A model generated the notes under the pieces. It was not told the origin of the DNA, searched no databases, and worked only from the letters and a program-made list of their open reading frames with translations. Below are positions 1-5,503 of a stretch of 5,503 nucleotides of DNA, in pieces; positions within the stretch are counted from its first letter, which is position 1; every line of letters starts with the position of its first letter. A program made the translations under genes and the position numbers. This stretch comes from Saprospiraceae bacterium (lineage in GTDB: Bacteria > Bacteroidota > Bacteroidia > Chitinophagales > Saprospiraceae): contig JABDJM010000452.1 in NCBI GenBank assembly GCA_013002475.1, forward strand, positions 1 to 5,503, in the 5' to 3' direction.

Positions 1-271
1 TCTGGATAAGACCTTCAATCATGCTTTCCGCAGCCTGGAAATCGGCAATTACTCCATCCTTCAGAGGTCTTACAGTTTTGATGTGCTCGTGGGTCTTTTC
101 ATGCATCTGCATGGCCTTATTTCCCACGGCAATCGTTTCGCCTGTTCTACGGTTGATCGCAACAATGGAGGGCTCGTCTATCACGACTTTCCCGTCCATG
201 ATAATGAGCGTGTTTGCCGTGCCTAAATCAATGGCCAACTCCTGGGTGAAAAAGCTTAAAAATTTAAACAA
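1..271 (-). CDS. mreB: Rod shape-determining protein MreB, N-terminal part (partial, runs off the left edge)
   Basis: MreB is a bacterial actin homologue. It forms membrane-associated filaments that direct lateral peptidoglycan synthesis and keep rod shape. Reading the minus strand from 271 gives 90 codons without a stop to the window edge. The first residues are MFKFLSFFTQELAIDLGTAN. The phosphate-1 loop of the actin ATPase fold is visible as AIDLGTANT (residues 13-21, with Asp15). It is followed by the family signatures DEPSIVA (about 32-38), the AVG turn (48-50), and HIKTVRPLKDGVIADF (about 63-78). The start is TTG at 271-269: an in-frame TAA lies five codons upstream (289-287), no ATG or GTG lies between, and the next ATG would remove the phosphate loop. 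No Shine-Dalgarno sequence is seen. The rest of the protein, roughly 250 residues in typical MreB, lies outside the window. The family call is secure; the TTG start is inferred from the alignment of the N-terminus with known MreB. Confidence 0.95.
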   Translation of the reverse strand, partial: MFKFLSFFTQELAIDLGTANTLIIMDGKVVIDEPSIVAINRRTGETIAVGNKAMQMHEKTHEHIKTVRPLKDGVIADFQAAESMIEGLIQ

Positions 272-293
272 AGGACTATTTCTGTTTTAGAAC

Positions 294-309
294 TGGGAAA
301 AGTCTCCCA
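294..309 (-). other. Small hairpin in the probable mreB leader
   Basis: TGGGA and TCCCA form a perfect 5-base-pair stem around a 6-base loop, 22 bases upstream of the mreB TTG start on the minus strand. If transcription starts near the promoter-like site at 354-361, this hairpin would lie in the untranslated leader. There is no T-run after it, so it does not look like a terminator. It is short enough to arise by chance. Confidence 0.25.
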
Positions 310-353
310 AACCGATTACAAAAGAACAAATTTTTGGCCAAATTAGGAATATT

Positions 354-361
354 CAAATATA
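354..361 (-). promoter_or_regulatory. Candidate -7 promoter element for mreB (TATATTTG)
   Basis: On the minus strand this reads TATATTTG, a full match to the Bacteroidota -7 consensus TAnnTTTG. It lies 7 bases past the M16 stop codon and 82 bases before the mreB start. No TTG-type -33 element is seen at the usual distance, and the region is AT-rich, which raises the chance of a coincidental match. If real, mreB has its own promoter rather than depending on read-through from the M16 gene. Confidence 0.35.
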
Positions 362-368
362 TAAGGCC

Positions 369-1652
369 TTATTTATTCATACCTGGGCCTACTATGACTT
401 GCCATATATTTTCTGTCTCCAGATGTTTCTCTGCTAAGGTCAAAATATCCTCTGGGCTTATCCCCTGAACGATTTGGATATTCCGTTCAAAAAAGTCGGG
501 CGTTAAACCATCCATAACTCCTGTCTTCACAACCTCAAGAACATTCAGGGGGCCGTCCACCATCCCAAGCATACTGCCCATGAGATAATTTTTAACCATC
601 TCCAATTCTTTTTCCGGAACCAGCTCGGTCTGTAACCTTTCTATCTCACCAAGGATCTGCCGGACAGCCTCCTTTTCACTACCCGCCTGGACCTCTGTCC
701 CTATGAGAAATGTGGCTGCATTTAATTGGCAATCAATGGTCGAATTGACATTATATGTCAGACCACGTTTCTCCCTCAGGTTGCTCATTAATCTTGATCC
801 AAAGTATCCTCCCAGCAGGGTATTCACCACAAACATACCCGCGTAATCGGGATGGGCCCTTGGAATGCTAGGGTGCCCCAACCGTATGGCGCACTGCATG
901 GAGTTAGCTTTTTCCACGAGAAGTTGGCTCGGCGTATTTGTAACGGGTGGAAAAACGGGTTCCCTGGGAGTACCTACCGGAATGTGCTGCCCAAGGTGTG
1001 CGTTAATAAGCTCCAGTGTGTTTTTCTCTGGTTTACCACTCAAAAACAGACGACAAGAGGAGGCGTGGTAATTCCGTTGGAAATGCTGGACCAACCAATC
1101 CCGCTCAAGCTTTTTATAGGTTTCAGCGACAGAGTTGTATCCATAGGGGTGAGAAGTGCCAAAGATCTCATCCGTTATAAGCCGAAAAGCAATCACGTCC
1201 GGCTTTTCCAGTTCCACGCTCAGGCGCTGGATGTTATTCCTTTTGTAGTCATTCAATTCCTTTTCCGGGAAAATTGGATTGCAAAGGATTTCGGACCACA
1301 TGGGAATAAGCTCCTCAAGATGCCTGGAAAGGCAGTAGAATACAATATTGGAGGTATCCAGGTTGACCGGGATCGAAATAGTACTGCCGAAGAAATCCGA
1401 CTTCTCTGCGATTTCCTCCGCTGTGAAATTGCTAGTTCCCTCTTTTAGCAAACGAGCCGTTGCCCGTGCCGTTAATTGCTGACTTTCATAGGGCCTACCC
1501 GCCATAAAGACAGCATCAAGCTTCAAAAGGGGCTGACTTCCCGCCTCAACAAAATACAAGGGGACCCCATTATCCAGCTTGATCTTCTGAACAGGTGGCA
1601 AAGGAACCCCTTTGATCTTTTTTGTTGCCGGAGGAATCGTTCTATCGATCAT
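369..1652 (-). CDS. M16-family peptidase-like protein lacking the zinc-binding motif (non-catalytic subunit type)
   Basis: The protein is 427 residues, the usual length of a two-domain M16B subunit (pitrilysin and mitochondrial processing peptidase superfamily). The N-terminal domain covers about residues 20-205, including KLDNGVPLYFVEAG (25-38) and the EGTSNFTAEEI region (71-81). The C-terminal domain carries the signature FGSRLMSNLREKRGLTYNV (284-302). At the HxxEH position, just before the EGT turn, the sequence is RATAR (63-67), so both His zinc ligands and the catalytic Glu are gone. Arg287 and Tyr300, the pair that zinc-less subunits contribute to the active site in heterodimeric M16B enzymes, are kept. 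I infer a partner subunit rather than a peptidase acting alone; the partner is not in this window. No signal peptide is visible. The ATG at 1652 is preferred to an in-frame TTG at 1685: it gives the family-like start MIDRTIPPATKKI, follows a purine run (AGAAGAAGA), and avoids an arginine-rich extension overlapping a promoter-like site. Confidence 0.88.
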   Translation of the reverse strand: MIDRTIPPATKKIKGVPLPPVQKIKLDNGVPLYFVEAGSQPLLKLDAVFMAGRPYESQQLTARATARLLKEGTSNFTAEEIAEKSDFFGSTISIPVNLDTSNIVFYCLSRHLEELIPMWSEILCNPIFPEKELNDYKRNNIQRLSVELEKPDVIAFRLITDEIFGTSHPYGYNSVAETYKKLERDWLVQHFQRNYHASSCRLFLSGKPEKNTLELINAHLGQHIPVGTPREPVFPPVTNTPSQLLVEKANSMQCAIRLGHPSIPRAHPDYAGMFVVNTLLGGYFGSRLMSNLREKRGLTYNVNSTIDCQLNAATFLIGTEVQAGSEKEAVRQILGEIERLQTELVPEKELEMVKNYLMGSMLGMVDGPLNVLEVVKTGVMDGLTPDFFERNIQIVQGISPEDILTLAEKHLETENIWQVIVGPGMNK

Positions 1653-1670
1653 TCTTCTTCTGTAAGAGCG

Positions 1671-1678
1671 CAAAGGTA
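1671..1678 (-). promoter_or_regulatory. Candidate -7 promoter element for the M16 gene (TACCTTTG)
   Basis: On the minus strand the octamer reads TACCTTTG, matching TAnnTTTG. It lies 18 bases before the preferred ATG at 1652, which would leave a leader of only about a dozen bases. It also lies inside the extension created by the TTG start at 1685, which argues for the shorter protein. No clear TTG -33 element is found at the usual 19-21 base spacing, so the call rests on the -7 match and position alone. Confidence 0.4.
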
Positions 1679-1733
1679 GGGGCAAATCCTCAATTTGAAC
1701 GGAACTGAGAGATGTAAGGACAAAAGATTAACC

Positions 1734-1743
1734 TGATATATCA
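1734..1743. repeat. 10-base perfect palindrome TGATATATCA in the divergent region
   Basis: TGATATATCA equals its own reverse complement and ends 10 bases before the dnaN -7 candidate, so it lies in the spacer between the expected -33 and -7 positions. This is a common place for a repressor or activator site. A chance AT-rich palindrome is equally possible, and no regulator can be named. Confidence 0.25.
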
Positions 1744-1753
1744 ACCGTTCTGT

Positions 1754-1761
1754 TATTTTTG
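1754..1761 (+). promoter_or_regulatory. Candidate -7 promoter element for dnaN-nadD (TATTTTTG)
   Basis: TATTTTTG matches the Bacteroidota -7 consensus TAnnTTTG and lies 22 bases upstream of the dnaN ATG. The expected -33 TTG is not present at the usual spacing; only a weak TTAACC lies in that area. The position in the divergent gap between the M16 gene and dnaN makes this the most likely promoter for the dnaN-nadD pair. Confidence 0.42.
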
Positions 1762-1783
1762 CCTTTTACCCAACTTGCATTGC

Positions 1784-2899
1784 ATGAAATTTAGTGTCTC
1801 TTCGTCTGATCTTTTAAAGAAGCTTCAGGTATCCGCAGGCGCCATTGGTTCCAATCCTGTACTTCCAATCCTGGAGGACTTTTTATTTTCAGTATCTGGA
1901 AATACCTTAACGATCACAACATCCGACCTGGAAACAACTATTGTTACTAGTATCGAGGTTAATGCTGATGGAAAAGGGATGGTAGCTGTACCGGCCAAGA
2001 TCCTTCTGGATACATTGAAAGAACTTCCTCAACAGCCTGTAACCTTCACCGTGGATGAAAAAAGTTTCGGGGTGGAGATTACTTCCGCTTATGGTAAGTA
2101 TCGACTGGCCGGAGAAAACGGAGCTGACTTTCCTAAAGCACCGCAACCAGATTCTGTGGATCAAATCTCTCTTTCTTCAGATACTATCCAGCAGGCAATT
2201 GGAAAGACCTTATTTGCGACAAGCAATGATGAGCTTAGGCCAGCCATGACCGGTGTATTCCTTGAGGTTGATTTTAACCACTTGACTTTTGTTTCTACGG
2301 ACGCACATAAATTGGTTAAGTACAGCTTTAACAATGTCGAAAGTCAGGTTTCAACCAGCTTTATTATTCCCAAAAAAGCTCTAAACTTATTGAAGTCGGC
2401 ACTAGGTTCTGCGGGGAATGTTTCCCTTTCTTTCAATAAGTCAAATGCTTTTTTTGAAAGTGATAACCTGCAGCTTGTTTGCAGACTGATCGATGCCAGA
2501 TATCCGGATTACAACGCAGTGATCCCCTCGGATAGCCCTAACCAAATGTCAATCAGCCGTGGAGATTTTCAAAACTCTCTCAAGCGTATTGCCATATATG
2601 CCAATAAGACCACTAATCAGGTTATCCTGAATATCAATGAGGGAAGCCTTACAGTAAGCGCTCAGGATCTGGACTTTTCAAATGAAGCAACAGAGCAACT
2701 TGCCTGTTCCTATGATGGAGAGCCGATAACCATCGGTTTCAACGCCAAGTTTTTGATCGAGATGCTAACAGTTCTTGAATCGGATGACGTAGTCCTTAAT
2801 TTATCAACGCCTACCAGGGCGGGTATTCTAAAACCTGCAGATGAAGTTGAGGATGAGGATATCCTCATGCTTGTTATGCCGGTTATGTTAAGTCAATAA
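1784..2899 (+). CDS. dnaN: DNA polymerase III β subunit (sliding clamp)
   Basis: The β clamp is a ring-shaped dimer that encircles DNA and tethers DNA polymerase III and repair proteins during replication. The protein has 371 residues, the normal length, and shows the three repeated clamp domains at about 1-120, 128-246 and 252-371. Recognisable segments are NPVLPILEDFLF (24-35), LAGENGADFPKAP (108-120), LRPAMTGVFLEV (151-162), TDAHKL (172-177), LIDARYPDYNAVIP (235-248), IGFNAKFLIEML (317-328) and the C-terminal MPVML (365-369). TDAHKL, the YP and AVIP positions and MPVML line the hydrophobic pocket that binds clamp-binding motifs of partner proteins, so that pocket appears intact. An acidic stretch, DEVEDED (353-359), precedes the last strand. 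The ATG at 1784 gives the standard start MKFSVSSSDLLKKL; an in-frame TTG three codons earlier (1775) is less likely. No Shine-Dalgarno sequence is seen. nadD follows after 8 bases. Confidence 0.98.
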   Translation: MKFSVSSSDLLKKLQVSAGAIGSNPVLPILEDFLFSVSGNTLTITTSDLETTIVTSIEVNADGKGMVAVPAKILLDTLKELPQQPVTFTVDEKSFGVEITSAYGKYRLAGENGADFPKAPQPDSVDQISLSSDTIQQAIGKTLFATSNDELRPAMTGVFLEVDFNHLTFVSTDAHKLVKYSFNNVESQVSTSFIIPKKALNLLKSALGSAGNVSLSFNKSNAFFESDNLQLVCRLIDARYPDYNAVIPSDSPNQMSISRGDFQNSLKRIAIYANKTTNQVILNINEGSLTVSAQDLDFSNEATEQLACSYDGEPITIGFNAKFLIEMLTVLESDDVVLNLSTPTRAGILKPADEVEDEDILMLVMPVMLSQ

Positions 2900-2907
2900 C
2901 TAAGCCC

Positions 2908-3483
2908 GTGAAGGTTGGACTTTTTTTCGGATCCTTTAACCCCATTCACATTGGCCATCTGATCATTGCCAATTTTATGGTGGACCAAACTGAGCTGGGC
3001 CAGGTTTGGTTTGTTGTTTCTCCGCAAAATCCTTTCAAGGAAAAAAAGAGCCTCGCAAAAGATTCAGAAAGACTCTATATGGTCAACATTGCCATTGAGG
3101 ACAACCCCAAACTCAGGTCCTCATCAATTGAGTTCGGTCTTCCAAAGCCATCCTATACCATTGATACGCTTACACACTTAAAGGAAAAACATCCCCAACA
3201 TGACTTCAGCCTGATAATGGGTGGAGATAATCTGAAAACTTTTCACAAGTGGAAGAATTTTGAACTGATTCTGAGAGACTATTATATGATGGTTTACATG
3301 AGGCCGGATTATGATGCTGGTGAACTGCAAAGCCATGAAAGGGTGACGCTCTTTGATGCCCCACAGATGCATATATCAGCTAGTTACATCCGGCGCTGCA
3401 TCGCTTCCGGGTATTCGATCCGGTATTTAGTACCCGAATCCGTGTATCATCATATAGAAGGGAGTTCACTATATAAGCCCTGA
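2908..3483 (+). CDS. nadD: Nicotinate-nucleotide adenylyltransferase
   Basis: NadD transfers AMP from ATP to nicotinate mononucleotide, giving deamido-NAD, the step before NAD synthetase in cytoplasmic NAD synthesis. The 191-residue protein matches the family length. The nucleotidyltransferase signature GSFNPIHIGH is at residues 8-17, with the (H/T)xGH motif as His14-Ile-Gly-His17. YTIDTL lies at 83-88, GGDNLKTFHKWKN at 105-117, and the second ATP-binding motif ISASYIR at 156-162 (family form ISxTxIR). All key motifs are intact. The start is GTG at 2908: the next in-frame ATG (codon 24) would remove the nucleotide-binding loop. The start lies 8 bases after the dnaN stop with no separate promoter visible, so co-transcription and perhaps translational coupling with dnaN are likely. 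The stop is TGA at 3481. No fused phosphatase or Nudix domain is present. Confidence 0.96.
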   Translation: MKVGLFFGSFNPIHIGHLIIANFMVDQTELGQVWFVVSPQNPFKEKKSLAKDSERLYMVNIAIEDNPKLRSSSIEFGLPKPSYTIDTLTHLKEKHPQHDFSLIMGGDNLKTFHKWKNFELILRDYYMMVYMRPDYDAGELQSHERVTLFDAPQMHISASYIRRCIASGYSIRYLVPESVYHHIEGSSLYKP

Positions 3484-3544
3484 AGCTGTCAAATTCCCTA
3501 CACTAGATGCTCCTTGCTTCTGCAGGGACAATAATAATGCGGCC

Positions 3545-3562
3545 CCAAGGTTTTACCTTTGG
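3545..3562 (+). other. Imperfect hairpin after nadD (CCAAGG / CCTTTGG)
   Basis: CCAAGG (3545-3550) pairs with CCTTTGG (3556-3562), with one bulged T and a 5-base loop. Only a 2-3 base T-run follows, so it is at best a weak intrinsic terminator for dnaN-nadD. The 3' arm overlaps the promoter-like octamer at 3554-3561. The remainder of the gap (3484-3544) holds nothing I can identify. Confidence 0.25.
3554..3561 (+). promoter_or_regulatory. Candidate -7 promoter element for the PorZ-like gene (TACCTTTG)
   Basis: TACCTTTG matches TAnnTTTG and lies 18 bases before the ATG at 3580. It is identical in sequence and in distance from the start codon to the element before the M16 gene. No TTG is found at the usual -33 distance; the nearest upstream TTG, at 3514-3516, is too far away. 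If real, the PorZ-like gene is transcribed separately from dnaN-nadD with a leader of about a dozen bases. Confidence 0.42.
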
Positions 3563-3579
3563 TTTCCAACAAAATCTGC

Positions 3580-5503
3580 ATGAAGCAACAAGCACTGATT
3601 TTAACCCTTCTTACTTTTTTGTCCGGATCGACACTTTGGGGACAAGGGGATGAGGTGCCTATTGGGTCCTGGAAAAACTATCTCCCTTTTTCTGTTTTCA
3701 ATTCATTAACTCAATCTGAAGATCAGATTTTCGCCACCTCAGACCTGGCGGTGCTGGCGGTTGACAAAACCGACTTTAGCAAAACCTTCATTACTAAGTT
3801 AAATGGCCTTAGCTCTACAGGCACGCGTCTGGTAGAATATGTTCCTTCAGTGGATGGCCTAATCGTCGTTTATCAGGATAGTGAATTTGACCTGGTGCTT
3901 CAAAACAGAACAATCAATTTTGAAAACATCAAAGTGGACGGAAGCTTTTTCAATCGGGAGGTGCTCGATGTCTCGCTGCTAAAAGAGGACGCTGTGTATT
4001 TCTGCACCGCCTTCGGCATCGTGGAGTTTTTTCCTGCGCTTGAAGAATTTGGGTTTACTCTTGACCTCGGAGTTCCGGTATATGAAATGGCTTATAAAGA
4101 AGGAGTATTCTATGCGGCCACAGAATGGGGAATAATCTATGCGGAAGATGATCCCGAGATCAACTTAAAAGATGTGACAAACTGGACGGCATTCAATCAG
4201 GGGAATGGTTTTCCACTTAGTTACTTGCCCACTCACATTGTCAACTATCAGGAGAAAATATATTTCGCGCTGGACAGCGTTGTGTATGAGTTGCAGGACA
4301 ATACTATCGACACGGTTCTGTATGAGCCTGGTTTCAATGTGGTCTACTTAACTGCGGAAGGCGCAAACCTTCTGGTAGGATTATGGTGCAAGGACAATTG
4401 TGATGGAAAAATGATGATCCTTGATGGAGACCGGAATATGGAGGAATATTCTCCTTCTTGTGTCGATCGGCCCAGGTATGCACTCGAAGATCAATATGGT
4501 CAGATCTGGGCAACTGATTCCTGGATGTACCTAAGAAGGTCGTCGGTTGACGATCCCGGCTTTTGTGATAAGTATATCGCCAACCAGCCTTTCCTAACCA
4601 ATTCTGTGGAGATCGCATTGAGAGATGATGAGATTTGGTTAACAACTAATGGAATTTCCTCTACGACGTATAATCCGCAATTCAATGAACTTGGACTTTT
4701 CGCCAGGATAGATGGCACATGGAGGATCTTTCAGGCTAAAAACACACCCGGCCTGGAGGGTCAGGATGGCCTTGCTTATCACCGGATCACTTACGACCCG
4801 GTTTCCGGAAACCTATATGTAGGAACAAATAGTGATGGGATGGTCATCGTCAGCCCTGAGAATGAGTTCAGTTACCTGAGCAATGGAACCTCTGCGCTTG
4901 ATTTCGGAGCAGACCCTACAAGGGTTCGTGTTGCAGGTATTGCGGTTGATGAACAAGGAAATGTTTGGATGGCTAATAATACCGCCACAAAGCCCATAGT
5001 TGTACTAACGCCCGAGGGTAACACCTCAAATGACTTCAGTAATAAGGTTCCGATAGGATCGGCGATCAGAGATGTCGTCGTCGATTTTTCAGGATTCAAA
5101 TGGTTTACGGTGGACAAAAACGGGCTCCTGGTTTATGACGACAACGGCACGCTAAATACACCTAACGATGACGATGTCCGCCTCATAAAAACTACCAATT
5201 CCCAGCTTCCTGAGAACAGAGTCCGCTGTATCGAAGTCGACCTTGACGGAGAAGTTTGGGTGGGCACCGAGCTCGGAGTGGTCTCTTTCAACTGTGGAAC
5301 CTCAGCCTTTGAGCCTCAACTGTGTCAGGGGTTTAAGCAAATCGTGGAGGTAGATGGTTTTCGGGCCAATCTGTTGGAGACTGAAGACGTAAGGGCTATT
5401 GCCGTGGATGGGGCAAACAGAAAATGGTTTGGCACCACAAATGGTGTTTTTCTAATGTCTCCTGATGGCAAAGAACAACTAGCCTTTTTTAACTCTGACA
5501 ACT
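3580..5503 (+). CDS. PorZ-like secreted two-component-regulator-propeller protein (partial, runs off the right edge)
   Basis: An open frame runs 641 codons from ATG 3580 to the window edge with no stop. Residues 1-21 form a typical signal peptide: a short MKQQ head, a hydrophobic core (5-14) and a small-residue region before Gln22, without a lipobox Cys. The mature N-terminus carries IGSWKNYLPF (28-37), as in PorZ proteins. The rest is rich in short β-blades of the Reg_prop kind: GNVWMANN (460-467), GFKWFTVDKNGLLVYD (505-520), GEVWVGTELGV (557-567) and VDGANRKWFGTTNGV (609-623). The order of a conserved LLETE segment followed by VDGANRKW is typical of PorZ. In Porphyromonas gingivalis, PorZ is a surface component of the type IX secretion system that helps the sortase PorU attach anionic lipopolysaccharide to cargo. 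The missing end should hold the last blades and a C-terminal sorting domain. It could instead be another Reg_prop protein, but no sensor kinase part is visible here. Confidence 0.8.
   Translation, partial: MKQQALILTLLTFLSGSTLWGQGDEVPIGSWKNYLPFSVFNSLTQSEDQIFATSDLAVLAVDKTDFSKTFITKLNGLSSTGTRLVEYVPSVDGLIVVYQDSEFDLVLQNRTINFENIKVDGSFFNREVLDVSLLKEDAVYFCTAFGIVEFFPALEEFGFTLDLGVPVYEMAYKEGVFYAATEWGIIYAEDDPEINLKDVTNWTAFNQGNGFPLSYLPTHIVNYQEKIYFALDSVVYELQDNTIDTVLYEPGFNVVYLTAEGANLLVGLWCKDNCDGKMMILDGDRNMEEYSPSCVDRPRYALEDQYGQIWATDSWMYLRRSSVDDPGFCDKYIANQPFLTNSVEIALRDDEIWLTTNGISSTTYNPQFNELGLFARIDGTWRIFQAKNTPGLEGQDGLAYHRITYDPVSGNLYVGTNSDGMVIVSPENEFSYLSNGTSALDFGADPTRVRVAGIAVDEQGNVWMANNTATKPIVVLTPEGNTSNDFSNKVPIGSAIRDVVVDFSGFKWFTVDKNGLLVYDDNGTLNTPNDDDVRLIKTTNSQLPENRVRCIEVDLDGEVWVGTELGVVSFNCGTSAFEPQLCQGFKQIVEVDGFRANLLETEDVRAIAVDGANRKWFGTTNGVFLMSPDGKEQLAFFNSDN

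Noticed and set aside
21..290. 89-codon open frame on the plus strand
   Set aside because: It is antisense to mreB, whose own frame matches MreB throughout.
333..342. TTTGGCCAAA as a terminator between the M16 gene and mreB
   Set aside because: A 10-base palindrome with no loop and no following T-run cannot form a normal intrinsic terminator; it is noted only as a possible protein-binding site.
852..1448. 198-codon open frame on the plus strand
   Set aside because: It lies wholly antisense to the well-supported M16 gene, and its translation resembles no protein family. It is a shadow of the coding frame.
1653..1685. Extended N-terminus of the M16 protein from TTG at 1685
   Set aside because: It adds only an unconserved arginine-rich stretch, uses a rare start codon, and overlaps the promoter-like octamer at 1671-1678; the ATG at 1652 gives a family-like start.
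1775..1783. Alternative dnaN start at TTG 1775
   Set aside because: The ATG at 1784 begins with MKFSVSSSDLL, the standard clamp N-terminus; the extra three residues come from the TGCAT direct repeat in the leader.
4334..4718. Two overlapping minus-strand open frames of 103 and 72 codons
   Set aside because: Both are antisense to the uninterrupted PorZ-like frame and show no recognisable motifs.
4872..5117. 81-codon minus-strand open frame
   Set aside because: It is antisense to the propeller repeats of the PorZ-like gene and has low-complexity composition with no family resemblance.

Overview
The window reads as a chromosomal housekeeping segment from a member of the phylum Bacteroidota. 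Three things point there. There is a β-propeller protein resembling PorZ, a component of the type IX secretion system that is confined to this phylum. The gaps between genes contain several copies of the Bacteroidota -7 promoter pattern TAnnTTTG. None of the genes shows a clear Shine-Dalgarno sequence, although the M16 gene has a purine run before its start. I cannot place it below phylum level. Coding density is high, with no gene-free stretch over about 130 bases, and I see no tRNA, rRNA, CRISPR array, insertion sequence or phage gene.

Layout. Two genes lie on the minus strand at the left. The first is the N-terminal 90 codons of the cell-shape actin homologue MreB (1-271), which seems to start with TTG and runs off the left edge. 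The second is a complete M16-family peptidase-like protein (369-1652) that has lost the zinc-binding HxxEH motif. A 131-base divergent region (1653-1783) then separates these from a plus-strand group. That group is dnaN, the DNA polymerase III sliding clamp (1784-2899); nadD, nicotinate-nucleotide adenylyltransferase, starting with GTG 8 bases later (2908-3483); a 96-base gap; and a long secreted PorZ-like propeller protein (3580 to the right edge) that is cut off before its C-terminus.

How the genes fit together. dnaN (replication) and nadD (NAD synthesis) look like a two-gene transcription unit driven from the divergent region. The PorZ-like gene probably has its own promoter in the 96-base gap. 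The zinc-less M16 protein would be expected to act with a zinc-bearing M16 partner, and none is encoded next to it here. mreB and the M16 gene share a strand but are 97 bases apart, and a promoter-like sequence sits just after the M16 stop.

I did not find a convincing new biological system. The most useful observations are the TTG start of mreB, the solitary zinc-less M16 gene, and the same octamer (TACCTTTG) exactly 18 bases before the start codons of two divergently placed genes.
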